Below are positions 33,039 to 42,477 of a DNA stretch of 64,000 nucleotides, piece after piece (the first letter of the stretch is position 1; each line of letters begins with the position of its first letter). The position numbers and the translations under genes are program-made. The DNA is taken from NCBI GenBank assembly GCA_026396015.1, contig JAPLXP010000003.1, positions 167,564 to 231,563 on the forward strand, read 5' to 3'. This stretch comes from Candidatus Nomurabacteria bacterium (GTDB lineage Bacteria; Patescibacteria; Paceibacteria; UBA9973). The notes beneath the pieces were generated by a model, which saw nothing but the letters and a program-made list of their open reading frames with translations, was not told the DNA's origin and searched no databases.

Positions 33039-35738
33039 ATGCCCCCATTCAATCATTTTACAACAAAAGCAAAAGAGGCGATTCGTAAAGCTCATGAGCT
33101 AGCTATCGAGAGAGGTCAGAATCATGTGAATGGTCTGCATCTACTCACTGCACTGCTCGTGCAAGAGGATTCACTTATCATATCTATCTTGGAAAAGATG
33201 GATATTGATACATTGCTACTCATCGATACAGTAGCAGAGATTATCGAGAATCCAGAAGCTCGCAATACTGTGTCTCCGTCTTATCAAATATATCTGACTC
33301 CAGATCTCGCATCAGCAATAGAGAATTCTAGTAAGGTCGCTGTCACACTCAAGGATGAATTCGTATCTACAGAGCATCTATTTATATCACTATTGGAAAC
33401 TGCAGGTGAGGCCCGCGAGATGCTAGGCCGATTCAAAATAGAAAAGGATAAAGTTATAAATATCTTAGAGATGTTCCGCAAGGAAAATATCACAGATACT
33501 GGATCTTCAAAAAAGCCAAAGCTTCTCACAAAATTCACTCGCAGCCTGACCCGGCTCGCACGTGAGGATAAACTCGATCCAGTCATCGGTCGTGATACAG
33601 AGATCATGCGCCTTATGCAGATATTATCTCGTCGTACAAAAAACAATCCGATACTAATAGGTGAAGCTGGTACTGGCAAGACTGCAGTAGCAGAGGCTCT
33701 AGCACTACGTATCGCCAAGGGTGATGTACCCGAGAGTCTTCGCGATAAAGAAGTCGTATCTCTTGATCTAGGATTGCTACTCGCTGGTACAAAATATCGC
33801 GGTGAATTCGAAGAGCGCCTACGCGGAATCATGAAGGAGATAGAAAAGACTGATGGGAAAATAATTTTATTTATCGATGAGATTCATACTATCGTCGGGG
33901 CAGGTAGCTCCGAGGGGTCACTGGATGCTTCGAATATGCTAAAGCCTGCACTGGCTCGTGGAGAGCTGCATGCGATCGGTGCGACGACTTTGAAGGAGTA
34001 TCAAAAGCATATCGAAAAAGATCCAGCACTCGCACGTAGATTCCAGCCGATCTTTATCGACGAGCCATCTACTGATGATGCGATAGCAATACTTCGAGGA
34101 CTAAAAGAAAAATATGAATTATTCCATGGTGTACGTATTACAGACGAGGCGATCATCGCTGCTGTGAATTTCTCTACACGATATATCACAGGTAGATATC
34201 TACCAGACAAAGCTGTCGACCTTATCGACGAGGCTTCTTCTGCATTGAAGATATCACTGGAGAACAAGCCACAAGCCTTAGAAGAATCACATCGCAAGAT
34301 TATGCGTCTCGAGATTGAAAAGGAAGCTCTCTCAAAAGATATCGGATTGGAATCACATACTACAAAAGAAGACAAGGACGCAAAAGCTCGTATCAAGGAG
34401 ATCGATGGCGAGATAGCGAACCTAAAAGAAAAAACAAAAGAGCTAGAACTGAAATGGAAAAATGAAAAGGATACAGTCGTAGAGATTCGTGCAATCAAAA
34501 AAGAATTGGAGACTTTGCGTTTTGAAGCGGACAATGCCGAGATGCGTGGAGACTTAGCTCGTGTAGCAGAGATCCGATACGGACAGATTCCTGATTTCCA
34601 AAAAGATCTAGATGCTAAATTAGCAAGATTAAAGAAGCTTCAAAAATCTCGCCGAATATTGAAGGAGGAGATCACGACAGAAGATATAGCAGAAGTTGTA
34701 TCACGATGGACAGGTGTGCCACTATCTAGGATGCTCGAGGAGGAGCGTAGCAAGCTTGCCCATATGGAGGACCAGATAAAGAAGAGAGTCGTCGGTCAAG
34801 ATGAAGCAATCAAAAAGATTTCAGATGTCGTTCGTCGCAGTCGTGCTGGAATATCTGATCCAAACAAGCCAATCGGTTCATTTATCTTCCTAGGACCTAC
34901 TGGTGTAGGTAAGACTGAGCTGACAAAGGCATTAGCGCAATTTATGTTCGACGATGAGAAGTCACTCATACGTGTGGACATGTCTGAATACATGGAGCGT
35001 CACAGTGTATCCAAGCTCGTAGGTTCACCGCCAGGATATGTAGGCTACGATGAATCAGGACAGCTCACAGAGCAGGTCCGCCATCGTCCATACTCTGTAG
35101 TACTCTTTGATGAGATTGAAAAAGCTCATCCTGAGGTATTCAATATCTTGCTCCAGGTCCTAGACGAGGGCAAGCTCACTGATTCCAAGGGACGCACAGT
35201 GAATTTCAAAAATACAATCATCATCATGACTTCAAATATTGGTTCTCATTTGATTGAAAAGATGGAGAGTATCGGATTCAATACGAATACAGTAAAAGAG
35301 GATTATCAAAATACAAAAGACAAAGTACTCGCAAGTTTGAAGGATCACTTCCGTCCTGAATTCCTAAATCGTCTCGATGATATTGTAGTCTTTGATGTAT
35401 TGTCTCAAGAAGTCATCCGCAATATTGTATCTATCAAGATCGATGTCATCCGTGTACGACTACTGGCAAAGGGGATAGATCTCGAGATATCAGACGATGC
35501 GATGGATTATCTATCACGCGAGGGATACAATCCGCACTATGGTGCACGACCGCTCGGCCGCCTGATACAGAACAAGATTCTCAACCATGTCGCATCATTC
35601 ATTATTGAAAAAGGTGTGAACAAGGGTGACACAGTCTATGTGACACTCCGAGATTCAGAGCTAGTGATCGATATGAAAAAGAAAAAGATTAAATCCAATC
35701 TAAAAGTCTCAAAGCCAAGCCCGTATACAGCGAAATAA
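33039..35738 (+). CDS. clpB: ATP-dependent chaperone ClpB
   Basis: Hexameric disaggregase that pulls proteins from aggregates with DnaK. The Clp N-domain covers about 1-145, the first AAA+ domain has Walker A GEAGTGKT at 208-215, and a charged coiled-coil middle domain (about 400-520) carries ELKWKNEKD. The second AAA+ domain has Walker A GPTGVGKT at 619-626 and MTSNIGS. The middle domain separates it from ClpC/ClpA, and no ClpP-binding IGF loop is seen. The length of 899 aa is normal. The upstream gap holds atgcgcagcgcat, a small palindrome, but no CIRCE-type heat-shock operator. Confidence 0.95.
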   Translation: MPPFNHFTTKAKEAIRKAHELAIERGQNHVNGLHLLTALLVQEDSLIISILEKMDIDTLLLIDTVAEIIENPEARNTVSPSYQIYLTPDLASAIENSSKVAVTLKDEFVSTEHLFISLLETAGEAREMLGRFKIEKDKVINILEMFRKENITDTGSSKKPKLLTKFTRSLTRLAREDKLDPVIGRDTEIMRLMQILSRRTKNNPILIGEAGTGKTAVAEALALRIAKGDVPESLRDKEVVSLDLGLLLAGTKYRGEFEERLRGIMKEIEKTDGKIILFIDEIHTIVGAGSSEGSLDASNMLKPALARGELHAIGATTLKEYQKHIEKDPALARRFQPIFIDEPSTDDAIAILRGLKEKYELFHGVRITDEAIIAAVNFSTRYITGRYLPDKAVDLIDEASSALKISLENKPQALEESHRKIMRLEIEKEALSKDIGLESHTTKEDKDAKARIKEIDGEIANLKEKTKELELKWKNEKDTVVEIRAIKKELETLRFEADNAEMRGDLARVAEIRYGQIPDFQKDLDAKLARLKKLQKSRRILKEEITTEDIAEVVSRWTGVPLSRMLEEERSKLAHMEDQIKKRVVGQDEAIKKISDVVRRSRAGISDPNKPIGSFIFLGPTGVGKTELTKALAQFMFDDEKSLIRVDMSEYMERHSVSKLVGSPPGYVGYDESGQLTEQVRHRPYSVVLFDEIEKAHPEVFNILLQVLDEGKLTDSKGRTVNFKNTIIIMTSNIGSHLIEKMESIGFNTNTVKEDYQNTKDKVLASLKDHFRPEFLNRLDDIVVFDVLSQEVIRNIVSIKIDVIRVRLLAKGIDLEISDDAMDYLSREGYNPHYGARPLGRLIQNKILNHVASFIIEKGVNKGDTVYVTLRDSELVIDMKKKKIKSNLKVSKPSPYTAK

Positions 35739-35774
35739 ATAAAAACCCACGAATTGATTCGTGGGTTTTTATTT
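35738..35774 (+). terminator. Intrinsic terminator after clpB
   Basis: A 16-bp stem, arms 35738-35753 and 35758-35773, loop ttga, starting on the last base of the clpB stop. Confidence 0.87.
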
Positions 35775-35850
35775 TGTTGACTCTTTTTTAAAAAGGAGTA
35801 TTGTTAGATATAAATTTCTTATTTTCAAAATTTTTAAACAATTTAAAGTT

Positions 35851-36045
35851 ATGTCAGACACTACTAAAAAAGATGCTTTGAATAAAAAAGCTCGAAAGAA
35901 CAAATTTTCATCAATAATTGTAAAAGATATTCCTACGGGAATTGAAGATCTAAAACATGAACAGCATTCAGCTGTTGATGGAAACACTAAAATCAAAGGG
36001 TGTAAAGAACCTGTGCAAATAATTGTTAAACCAAAGAAAAAATAA
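35851..36045 (+). CDS. Small basic hypothetical protein, 64 aa
   Basis: A Lys-rich protein (KKDALNKKARKNKFSSIIVKDIP, ending VKPKKK) without known family. I use the ATG at 35851. The longer frame beginning at 35761 would start inside the clpB terminator and is rejected. A TTGACT at 35777-35782 may be part of a promoter. The region is AT-rich. The next small reading frame follows 13 bases after the stop. Confidence 0.6.
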   Translation: MSDTTKKDALNKKARKNKFSSIIVKDIPTGIEDLKHEQHSAVDGNTKIKGCKEPVQIIVKPKKK

Positions 36046-36058
36046 AAAGTAGTACATT

Positions 36059-36235
36059 ATGAAAAAAATAGCAGCATATTTAGCTAGTGTGTTTTCTTTT
36101 GGGAAAAGTTTTATTTTTCAACCCAATATACTGAGTAGAAATGTTTATTTTCAACAAAGTAAATCCAGGAGAATTATTTCAAAAGATCACAAGCAAGTGG
36201 TCCTAAAAAGAAAACAAGGAGACATAGGTAAATAG
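36059..36235 (+). CDS. Small hypothetical protein, 58 aa
   Basis: ATG at 36059, 58 codons, TAG at 36233-36235. The product begins MKKIAAYLASVFSFGKSF and ends basic (KRKQGDIGK). It lies 13 bases after the preceding small gene and 20 bases before a terminator, so the position suits a second gene of the same transcript. There is no homology I can name, and it may be a chance frame. Confidence 0.4.
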   Translation: MKKIAAYLASVFSFGKSFIFQPNILSRNVYFQQSKSRRIISKDHKQVVLKRKQGDIGK

Positions 36236-36255
36236 GAATATTTACAAAATTGTAT

Positions 36256-36288
36256 TAAAAATCGTAGTATTTTACTACGATTTTTTTG
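36256..36288 (+). terminator. Intrinsic terminator
   Basis: Stem aaaatcgtagta with tactacgatttt, loop ttt, followed by a T run. It ends the two small genes and precedes the tRNA-Tyr promoter. Confidence 0.85.
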
Positions 36289-36291
36289 TTG

Positions 36292-36320
36292 TTGAAAAAT
36301 TATAATAAAAAGTGTATAGT
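36292..36320 (+). promoter_or_regulatory. Promoter of tRNA-Tyr
   Basis: TTGAAA (36292-36297), 17 bases, TATAGT (36315-36320). The predicted start at about 36327 lies 3 bases before the mature tRNA. Confidence 0.75.
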
Positions 36321-36329
36321 ACCCTGTAT

Positions 36330-36412
36330 GCGTCGGTGGTGGAGTGGTCTATCACAACAGACTGTAAATCTGTCGGCTTCGGCCTTCGTTGGTTCGAATC
36401 CAACCCGGCGCA
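36330..36412 (+). tRNA. tRNA-Tyr (GUA)
   Basis: Acceptor GCGTCGG with CCGGCGC, anticodon stem CAGA/TCTG around CTGTAAA (anticodon GUA), a long variable arm (tcggcttcggccttcg region) and T-loop TTCGAAT. 83 bases, CCA not encoded. Confidence 0.93.
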
Positions 36413-36416
36413 CAAT

Positions 36417-36442
36417 AAAAAACGGCTTAGGCCGTTTTTTTT
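36417..36442 (+). terminator. Intrinsic terminator after tRNA-Tyr
   Basis: aaaaaacggc-ttag-gccgtttttttt, immediately after the tRNA. Confidence 0.85.
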
Positions 36443-36457
36443 GTTTTTGTATTTTTA

Positions 36458-36466
36458 TGTTAAAAT
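36458..36466 (+). promoter_or_regulatory. Extended -10 promoter of parB (leaderless type)
   Basis: TGTTAAAAT, with TAAAAT at 36461-36466, ends 6 bases before the ATG at 36473. Confidence 0.65.
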
Positions 36467-36472
36467 ACACGC

Positions 36473-37507
36473 ATGTCACAACTATACAGCAATTCAATAT
36501 TTTGGGTGGATGTTGATAAGATAAAACCCAACCCATTTCAGCCTCGTCGTGAATTCGAAGAGGCAAGATTAAAGGACTTAGCAGACTCTATCCGCCAATA
36601 TGGCATACTCCAGCCGCTCACAGTATCCCGTGTGGAGGTAGTAAAAGAGGATGGTGGTATTGCTGTAGAATACGAGCTTATCGCTGGTGAGCGCCGTCTC
36701 CGAGCTTCAAAGCTAGCAGGTGTCGCCCAGGTACCTGTGGTCATCCGTATTGGAGATGACAACATGGCAAAGCTTGAATTGGCTATCATTGAAAATCTTC
36801 AACGTGAAGATCTAAACGCAGTAGAGCGTGCACGAGCATTCTTCCGATTAGTAGAAGAGTTTAAATTCACTCATGGTCAGGTTGGTACAAAGGTAGGCAA
36901 GAGTCGTGAATATGTGTCCAACACTCTGCGCCTCCTATCATTGCCACAAGAAGTCCTAGACGCATTATCTGCACGCAGAATTACCGAAGGTCATACTAGA
37001 CCTATCATGATGCTCGCAGACAAGCCTGAGGAGCAGATGGTTCTGTTCAAAGAGATAATATTTAAAAAGATGAATGTGCGTGATGCAGAAAAATATGCAC
37101 GCCGTATAGCTGTAGATCGTGTACGTAACAAGGAATATATTCTTGATCCAGAATTACTAGAGATGGAGGTACACCTAGCTGAGGCATTAGGTACACGTGT
37201 CCATGTAGAAAAGAGTCAGAATGGCGGACAGATCACAATTGATTTCTTTACAAATGAAGATTTGAGAAATATTCTTGAGGTGATGAAAGGAGTAGAGTCA
37301 AAAGGTAAGAGTCCTACTGAGATGCTGGATCGTCACATCGAATCTGTCGGCGGAATAGAGACTTTGATACCAAGCGTCAACAATCCTGCTGTTCTTGCTG
37401 TCAGTGATATAGAGGCAGAGCAGATCGAGATGCTAGACGATAGAGATGAAAAAGAAAAGCAGGTTGTAGAAGAAGAATTGTATAACATAAAAAATTTCTC
37501 ACTATAA
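36473..37507 (+). CDS. parB: Chromosome-partitioning protein ParB
   Basis: CTPase clamp that binds parS and spreads on DNA. The N-terminal domain holds KPNPFQPRREF and GERRLRA at 72-78 (CTP-binding box II), and ENLQREDLNAVERA. The central helix-turn-helix is HGQVGTKVGKSREYVSNTLRLLSLP. A C-terminal dimerisation region follows. The length of 344 aa is somewhat above average. The usual partner parA is not adjacent, and I found no match to the common parS palindrome nearby. Confidence 0.93.
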   Translation: MSQLYSNSIFWVDVDKIKPNPFQPRREFEEARLKDLADSIRQYGILQPLTVSRVEVVKEDGGIAVEYELIAGERRLRASKLAGVAQVPVVIRIGDDNMAKLELAIIENLQREDLNAVERARAFFRLVEEFKFTHGQVGTKVGKSREYVSNTLRLLSLPQEVLDALSARRITEGHTRPIMMLADKPEEQMVLFKEIIFKKMNVRDAEKYARRIAVDRVRNKEYILDPELLEMEVHLAEALGTRVHVEKSQNGGQITIDFFTNEDLRNILEVMKGVESKGKSPTEMLDRHIESVGGIETLIPSVNNPAVLAVSDIEAEQIEMLDDRDEKEKQVVEEELYNIKNFSL

Positions 37508-37560
37508 AAATAAAAATCCCCGCCACAACTTTGTAAATGTTGGCGGGGATTTTTATTTTT
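37506..37560. terminator. Bidirectional terminator between parB and relA
   Basis: Long arms, about 37506-37525 (aaaaataaaaatccccgcca) and 37541-37560, serve both convergent genes. Confidence 0.88.
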
Positions 37561-39034
37561 AGAATTTTGCAAACGATCTGAATTTTGATAGGAGACTATT
37601 TTGTCTTAAATATGTATTGATATGTTTCTTTGCCATACTAGTCTTGGCATATTCTAGCCATTTTGACGATGGATTAGTATTTGGATTCACAGTGATCTCT
37701 ACTATATCGCGACTTGCGAGCTTTGTACCTAGACTAGCATTTTTATTATTTATCAGTCCATTCTGCGCATGATTGCCAATGTCTGAGTGAATAGCATATG
37801 CAAAGTCTATGACAGTAGCACCCTCTGGTAGGTCTACTACATCACCTCTGGGTGTGAACACGAATATTCTATCTTTGAACAGATCCATCTGCAGGTGCTG
37901 AAGGAATTTTTCTGGATCATCTACTGTCTTGTGTAGCTCTTGGAGTTGGGATAGCCATTCAAATTTCCTATCCTTACTACCTTTGATTGTAAAATTCTTG
38001 CCACCTGTCTCTTTGTAAATAAAGTGTGCAGCGATACCATATACAGCTTCGGCATGCATCTCTGGTGTTCGTATCTGTACCTCTACTACTCCACCAGTCC
38101 CAGTGAATATTGTAGTATGTAGTGATCTGTATCCATTTGGCTTTGGTGTAGCTATATAGTCCTTGATGCGTCCTGGAAGAGGATTCCATATACTATGAAC
38201 TATTCCTAGTGTTCGGTAGCAGTCCTCGATATTGTCCACGATCACACGTAGTGCGACTACATCGTAAATCTTTTCAATATCTAGATTATATTTTACTAGT
38301 TTATTCCAAAGACTGTATTTATACTTTTCACGACGACTGATTTCTACTATATGAATTTTTTGATTTTTTAATTCGTCTGTCAGTTTATCTGTAACAAGAT
38401 CCAAATCTTTTGTATTGTCGAATTTTGTATTAGCGAGAATTTCCTGAAGCTTTTTGTATTCCTCTGGGTATGCATAGGGGAATGCAGCATCTTCGAGGTT
38501 ACCCTTTAGATTGTTCATACCTATGCGGTCCGCAAGTCGTGCGTGAATCTCGATAGTCTCCAATGCGATTCTCTTTCTCTTATCTATCCGTACGTGTTCG
38601 AGAGTCTGTACATTGTGCAGTCTGTCTGCTAATTTGATGATTAATATTCGCAAGTCATCCGCCATCGCCATAAAGAATTTGCGTAGGGATTCTACGTGTC
38701 GTGCGTGACCTTGGTATTTTACTTTTCCAAGCTTGGTCACACCATTTACGAGCTTTACTATCTCTTCACCAAATTCTTCGACTAACTTTTCCTCCGGAGT
38801 ATCTGTGTCTTCTAGTACGTCATGCAGGAATCCTGCAGCTATAGTCTTGGCATCCATACCAAAATGAGCCAGATTCTTTGCAGTAGCGAATACGTGAATA
38901 AAGTATGGCTCACCACTTTTTCGGAGTTGGTCTTTATGGGCCTCATGTGCTACATCATAGGCTTTTTGGATTAAAGCCTTATCTTTTGCATCCAATTTAG
39001 ATGTCTGATTGTAGATTTCATTGATGTCTAACAT
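37559..39034 (-). CDS. relA: (p)ppGpp synthetase/hydrolase, RelA/SpoT family
   Basis: Makes and degrades the alarmone (p)ppGpp. The HD hydrolase domain is intact with HDVLED at 71-76 and KLADRLHN. The synthetase domain has RIKDYIATPKPNGYRSLHTT, the RxKD form typical of bifunctional enzymes. A TGS domain follows (IFVFTPRGDVVDLPEGATVIDFAYAIHSDIG in segments). At 491 aa it ends soon after TGS and lacks the C-terminal helical, zinc-finger and ACT domains that bind the ribosome, so sensing of stalled ribosomes must differ. A TATACT box lies 8 bases before the start. Confidence 0.95.
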   Translation of the reverse strand: MLDINEIYNQTSKLDAKDKALIQKAYDVAHEAHKDQLRKSGEPYFIHVFATAKNLAHFGMDAKTIAAGFLHDVLEDTDTPEEKLVEEFGEEIVKLVNGVTKLGKVKYQGHARHVESLRKFFMAMADDLRILIIKLADRLHNVQTLEHVRIDKRKRIALETIEIHARLADRIGMNNLKGNLEDAAFPYAYPEEYKKLQEILANTKFDNTKDLDLVTDKLTDELKNQKIHIVEISRREKYKYSLWNKLVKYNLDIEKIYDVVALRVIVDNIEDCYRTLGIVHSIWNPLPGRIKDYIATPKPNGYRSLHTTIFTGTGGVVEVQIRTPEMHAEAVYGIAAHFIYKETGGKNFTIKGSKDRKFEWLSQLQELHKTVDDPEKFLQHLQMDLFKDRIFVFTPRGDVVDLPEGATVIDFAYAIHSDIGNHAQNGLINNKNASLGTKLASRDIVEITVNPNTNPSSKWLEYAKTSMAKKHINTYLRQNSLLSKFRSFAKF

Positions 39035-39065
39035 ATATATAGAGTATATATGAATAAATAAAAAA

Positions 39066-39104
39066 TAAAAGAGCCCGACATGGGGCCGGACTTTTTTACT
39101 ATTT
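39066..39104 (-). terminator. Terminator after topA
   Basis: On the minus strand, aaaagtccggccc pairs imperfectly with gggctctttt and is followed by a T-rich stretch. It separates topA from relA. Confidence 0.65.
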
Positions 39105-41321
39105 TTTATTTGATTTTATATCTTCTCCCAATTTGTGTGGATTGTGATTCTTGCACATCTTGTTGCTACATCGCTCTGGTATTGTCTTTGTGCCTTCCAT
39201 CATCAGACTGTCGCACATAGGGCATATGTTGCCAGTAGGTTTTGTTTTTATCGCATTTTTACATGTTGGATAATTTGAACATGAGTAAAATATTCCAAAT
39301 CGTCCTCGACGCTCCATCATCTCACCATCTTTACACATAGGACATTTTACTCCAGACATCTTCTTTTTCTTTTCTTCTTCGTCTTCCTTTATGAATTTAC
39401 ATTTAGGATAACGTGAACAAGATACGAATGCTCCAAATTTTCCTTGGCGGATTACCAATTTGCCACCGCCACTCTTGCCTTTCTTCTCTCCGCAGAGGGG
39501 ACATAGTTCACCAGTTTCTTTTGGGCCTTCTAGTTCATTGCCTTCCAGTGTTCTAGCTCCATCACAATCTGGATAATTTGCACAAGAGTAAAATTTGCCA
39601 TTACGAGCGAGCTTTACGATCATAGCTCCATCACATTTTGGACATTTCATTTCTGCAGGTGCCTCACCCATATTTGTAGCTTTGGCTAGTTTGTCTTTTT
39701 CCTTTACATCTTTTTGGAATGGTATATAGAAATCTTTTAGAGTTTTTACGTATTCACGATTGCCATTTGAGATATCATCTAGTTGATCCTCCATATCTGC
39801 TGTGAATGTATCACTGATGTACTCTGCAAAATTTGTCTCAAGGAATGACGATACTACATCACCAGTATCTGTAGGATATAGTGTGCGTCCTTCTTTATTT
39901 ACATAGCCACGCTCTTCGAGTGTACGCATAATAGCTGCATATGTAGATGGGCGACCGATACCTCGAGCCTCGAGCTCCTTTACCAATCCAGCTTCACTGT
40001 ATCTGTTTGGTGGCTCTGTGAATTTCTCTGTATTTTTAAGTTCAAGAAGTTTTAGTTCTTCACCTACTTCTACCTCTGGTAGCTCTACGTCTTCACCGCG
40101 AGCATCTGTATCACAAGCGAGCCATCCAGGGAATAGTACCCGTGAACCATTTGCAGTAAAATCTGGAATCTCTCCATTCTTAATGTTTGCAATAATCTTT
40201 GTCTTCATCAATTTTGCATCAGTCATCTGTGAAGAAATAGCACGCTCCCAGATGAGGCGGTACAATTTCTTTTGTTCTTCATTTGAACCCTCGCTCATAT
40301 TTTCGACATGAGTAGGGCGGATAGCTTCGTGGGCCTCCTGAGCATTTTTGGACTTTGTCTTGTATGTGTGAGCCTCAGCATATTCAGGGCCATATTTTTT
40401 CTCTACGACTTTCAATATTTGAGCCTGGGCCACAGCGGATACATTTGTACTATCTGTACGCATGTATGTGATATAACCTTGCTCGTAGAGCTTCTGAGCT
40501 ACCTGCATAGTACGTGAAGGTGCAAATCCTAGGCGAGTAGATGCTACCTGCTGGAGTGTAGATGTAGTGAATGGTGCACGAGCACTTCTCTTTTGTTCGC
40601 TTGCTTTTAGATCTGTGACGTACCATTTTTCTTTTTGACCTAGTGCCATGATATTTTTCACGATCTTTTCATCACGAGGTTCATCGACACACGATAGTGT
40701 CATTTGTACTTTTTTCTTTGATTCGAATAGTCCTTCTAGCGTCCAATATTTTTCTGGTACGAATGCACGGATCTCGCGCTCACGCTCCATGATGATGCGT
40801 AGTGCGGGGGATTGTACACGACCAGCGGAAAGACCATAGCGGACCTTTTTCCAGATCACTCCTGATAGATCGTATCCTACAAGACGGTCTAGGACTCGGC
40901 GAGCCTCTTGAGCCTTGCGCAAATTTGTATCTATTTGTCTAGGTTTAGCGAGGGCCTCCTCTACAGCTTCTTTTGTGATTTCATGAAAAGTCGCACGATT
41001 AATAGGAGCCTTTATTTTTTTATCAGCTTTGAGTAATTCCTCTATGTGCCATGCTATAGCTTCTCCTTCGCGGTCCGGGTCAGTCGCGAGTGTGATGTCT
41101 GTAGCTTTTTTTGCTAGCTCTTGGAGTTCATGGACAACTTTTTCTTTCCCCTTGGATATCTCATAGTGAGGCACAAATCCAGCCTCTATATCTATAGCTT
41201 GTTTGTTCGACTTTGGAAGATCACGAATATGTCCGACAGATGCACGGACTGTGTATTTGCCATCTAAATATTTTTCAATTGTCTTTGCTTTTGAAGGTGA
41301 TTCTACGATAAGTAATTTCAT
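39099..41321 (-). CDS. topA: DNA topoisomerase I
   Basis: Type IA enzyme relaxing negative supercoils. The Toprim domain begins MKLLIVESPSKAKTIEKYL and has DPDREGEAIAWH at 81-92. The nucleophile is Tyr286 with Arg288 in YITYMRTDSTN. The C-terminal part carries four cysteine modules: CPKCDGAM...CANYPDC, CPLCGEKK...CSRYPKC, CPMCKDGE...CSNYPTC and CPMCDSLM...CSNKMC. The last one is the atypical form. The length of 740 aa is normal. Upstream lies a family A hairpin repeat in the promoter position. Confidence 0.96.
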   Translation of the reverse strand: MKLLIVESPSKAKTIEKYLDGKYTVRASVGHIRDLPKSNKQAIDIEAGFVPHYEISKGKEKVVHELQELAKKATDITLATDPDREGEAIAWHIEELLKADKKIKAPINRATFHEITKEAVEEALAKPRQIDTNLRKAQEARRVLDRLVGYDLSGVIWKKVRYGLSAGRVQSPALRIIMEREREIRAFVPEKYWTLEGLFESKKKVQMTLSCVDEPRDEKIVKNIMALGQKEKWYVTDLKASEQKRSARAPFTTSTLQQVASTRLGFAPSRTMQVAQKLYEQGYITYMRTDSTNVSAVAQAQILKVVEKKYGPEYAEAHTYKTKSKNAQEAHEAIRPTHVENMSEGSNEEQKKLYRLIWERAISSQMTDAKLMKTKIIANIKNGEIPDFTANGSRVLFPGWLACDTDARGEDVELPEVEVGEELKLLELKNTEKFTEPPNRYSEAGLVKELEARGIGRPSTYAAIMRTLEERGYVNKEGRTLYPTDTGDVVSSFLETNFAEYISDTFTADMEDQLDDISNGNREYVKTLKDFYIPFQKDVKEKDKLAKATNMGEAPAEMKCPKCDGAMIVKLARNGKFYSCANYPDCDGARTLEGNELEGPKETGELCPLCGEKKGKSGGGKLVIRQGKFGAFVSCSRYPKCKFIKEDEEEKKKKMSGVKCPMCKDGEMMERRGRFGIFYSCSNYPTCKNAIKTKPTGNICPMCDSLMMEGTKTIPERCSNKMCKNHNPHKLGEDIKSNKK

Positions 41322-41332
41322 TTTAGTTTATT

Positions 41333-41400
41333 TTTTTAGTTCCTAGGTTTTAGTAAATTTACTAGAAACTAGAACCTAGTTACTAGTACCTAACCTAGAG
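41333..41400. repeat. Heptad hairpin repeat, family A copy 3
   Basis: tagttcctaggttttagta and tactagaaactagaacctag face each other around an AT-rich middle; the 7-base units CTAGAAA/CTAGAAC recur. It lies directly upstream of topA. Confidence 0.75.
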
Positions 41401-41449
41401 TATTACACGAAAGAATATTTTTTTGCAAATGGTGTATTGAAAAATAAAA

Positions 41450-42313
41450 TTATATTTTTCTAATTTCACCAAGTTCTTCACATATCAATTCCTTTATCTC
41501 CATAATTGAAAGGAGGGCGTTTGCAGAGGCGATATTCATACCAGAGGCACGGACTAGGTCGTCACGCTCCATGGGTTCTTCTAGTAATTCTATAATTTTT
41601 AATTCATCAGGTCCGCAGTCTGCGTATTTATCTTTTTCGCACATGCTCTTGTCTACCTCAAATCCAAGTGCCTCGAGGAGTTCTGCACTGTTTGTGATCG
41701 GTGTCGCACCTTGTCTGATGAGTCTATTTGTACCACTAGATGTATTTGAGAATACGGATCCAGGTATTACTAGCACGTCACGATTGTAGTCTAGCGCCAT
41801 ACGCGCAGTGATCAGTGTGCCGGATTTTTCTGCGGCCTCTATGACGAGTGTCGCTCGAGATATGCCAGCCATTAATCTATTGCGCTGGGGGAAGGTATAT
41901 AATTCGGCTTTCATCATCGGCGGGAATTCTGCCATCACGCATCCACCATTATCCACAATCTCTTCTGCGAGATTTATATTATTTTTGGGATATAGGACTT
42001 TTGGATCGACTCCTGATCCTGGCATCGCCATAGTGATGAGACCAGCCTTCATAGCACTACGATGAGCTATAGCATCGATACCCATAGCGAGTCCCGATAC
42101 GATTACGACAGGATACCCGCGAAGACCTGCGATTAATTTCTCGCAAATGTCGCGACCATAGTTCGTATGATTGCGTGATCCTACGACAGCGAGGAATACG
42201 TATTCATTTTCTTTTGGTAGTACTCCACGTATATAGAGCTCTTTGGGTGGCTGGGGAATTTCAAGTAGTGCTTTGGGGAATTGCTCAGGTTTTAATTTAA
42301 TAATACTTTGCAT
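41450..42313 (-). CDS. dprA: DNA-processing protein DprA
   Basis: Loads RecA on incoming single-stranded DNA during natural transformation. The Rossmann-like core is read from FLAVVGSRNHTNYGRDICEKL, VSGLAMGIDAIAH, GSGVDPKVLYPKNN and GTLITARMALDYNRDVLVIPG. A C-terminal winged-helix-like part follows (PMERDDLVRASGMNIASANALLS). I start at the ATG at 42313 (287 aa). The extra 17 residues of the longer frame come from sequence next to the family B repeat. With ssb and recO in the window this hints at DNA uptake, although no comEC or pilus genes are here. Confidence 0.93.
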   Translation of the reverse strand: MQSIIKLKPEQFPKALLEIPQPPKELYIRGVLPKENEYVFLAVVGSRNHTNYGRDICEKLIAGLRGYPVVIVSGLAMGIDAIAHRSAMKAGLITMAMPGSGVDPKVLYPKNNINLAEEIVDNGGCVMAEFPPMMKAELYTFPQRNRLMAGISRATLVIEAAEKSGTLITARMALDYNRDVLVIPGSVFSNTSSGTNRLIRQGATPITNSAELLEALGFEVDKSMCEKDKYADCGPDELKIIELLEEPMERDDLVRASGMNIASANALLSIMEIKELICEELGEIRKI

Positions 42314-42338
42314 AGTTTTATTTATTAATATTCTTTCG

Positions 42339-42440
42339 TGAAATAAGCTCTTCTCTAAACACACGCATATTTTTCTGTTGAAAAATTGCTCTGCTCGGCT
42401 ACCCGCCTGCGCAAGTTGTTTTTCGAAGACTTATTTTCAC
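42339..42440. repeat. Palindromic element, family B copy 1 (short form)
   Basis: Arms gtgaaataag (42339-42348) and cttattttcac (42429-42439) enclose gctcttctctaaacac, a tttttctgttgaaaaa hairpin, gctctgctcgg and gcgcaag. These pieces are shared with the copies at 44623 and 55409; the inner hairpin of the long form is replaced by a short GC-rich stretch. Confidence 0.8.
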
Positions 42441-42477
42441 TACAGAAGATTCATTTGTATATTCTACCATTTTTTAC

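Noticed and set aside
33284..34534. Minus-strand open frames opposite clpB and similar ones opposite glyA, ileS and tmk
   Set aside because: They are shadows of conserved genes with Ser/Arg-rich, low-information translations and no promoter or spacing support.
35761..35850. N-terminal extension of the small basic protein at 35851
   Set aside because: It would begin inside the clpB terminator hairpin; the ATG at 35851 is more plausible.
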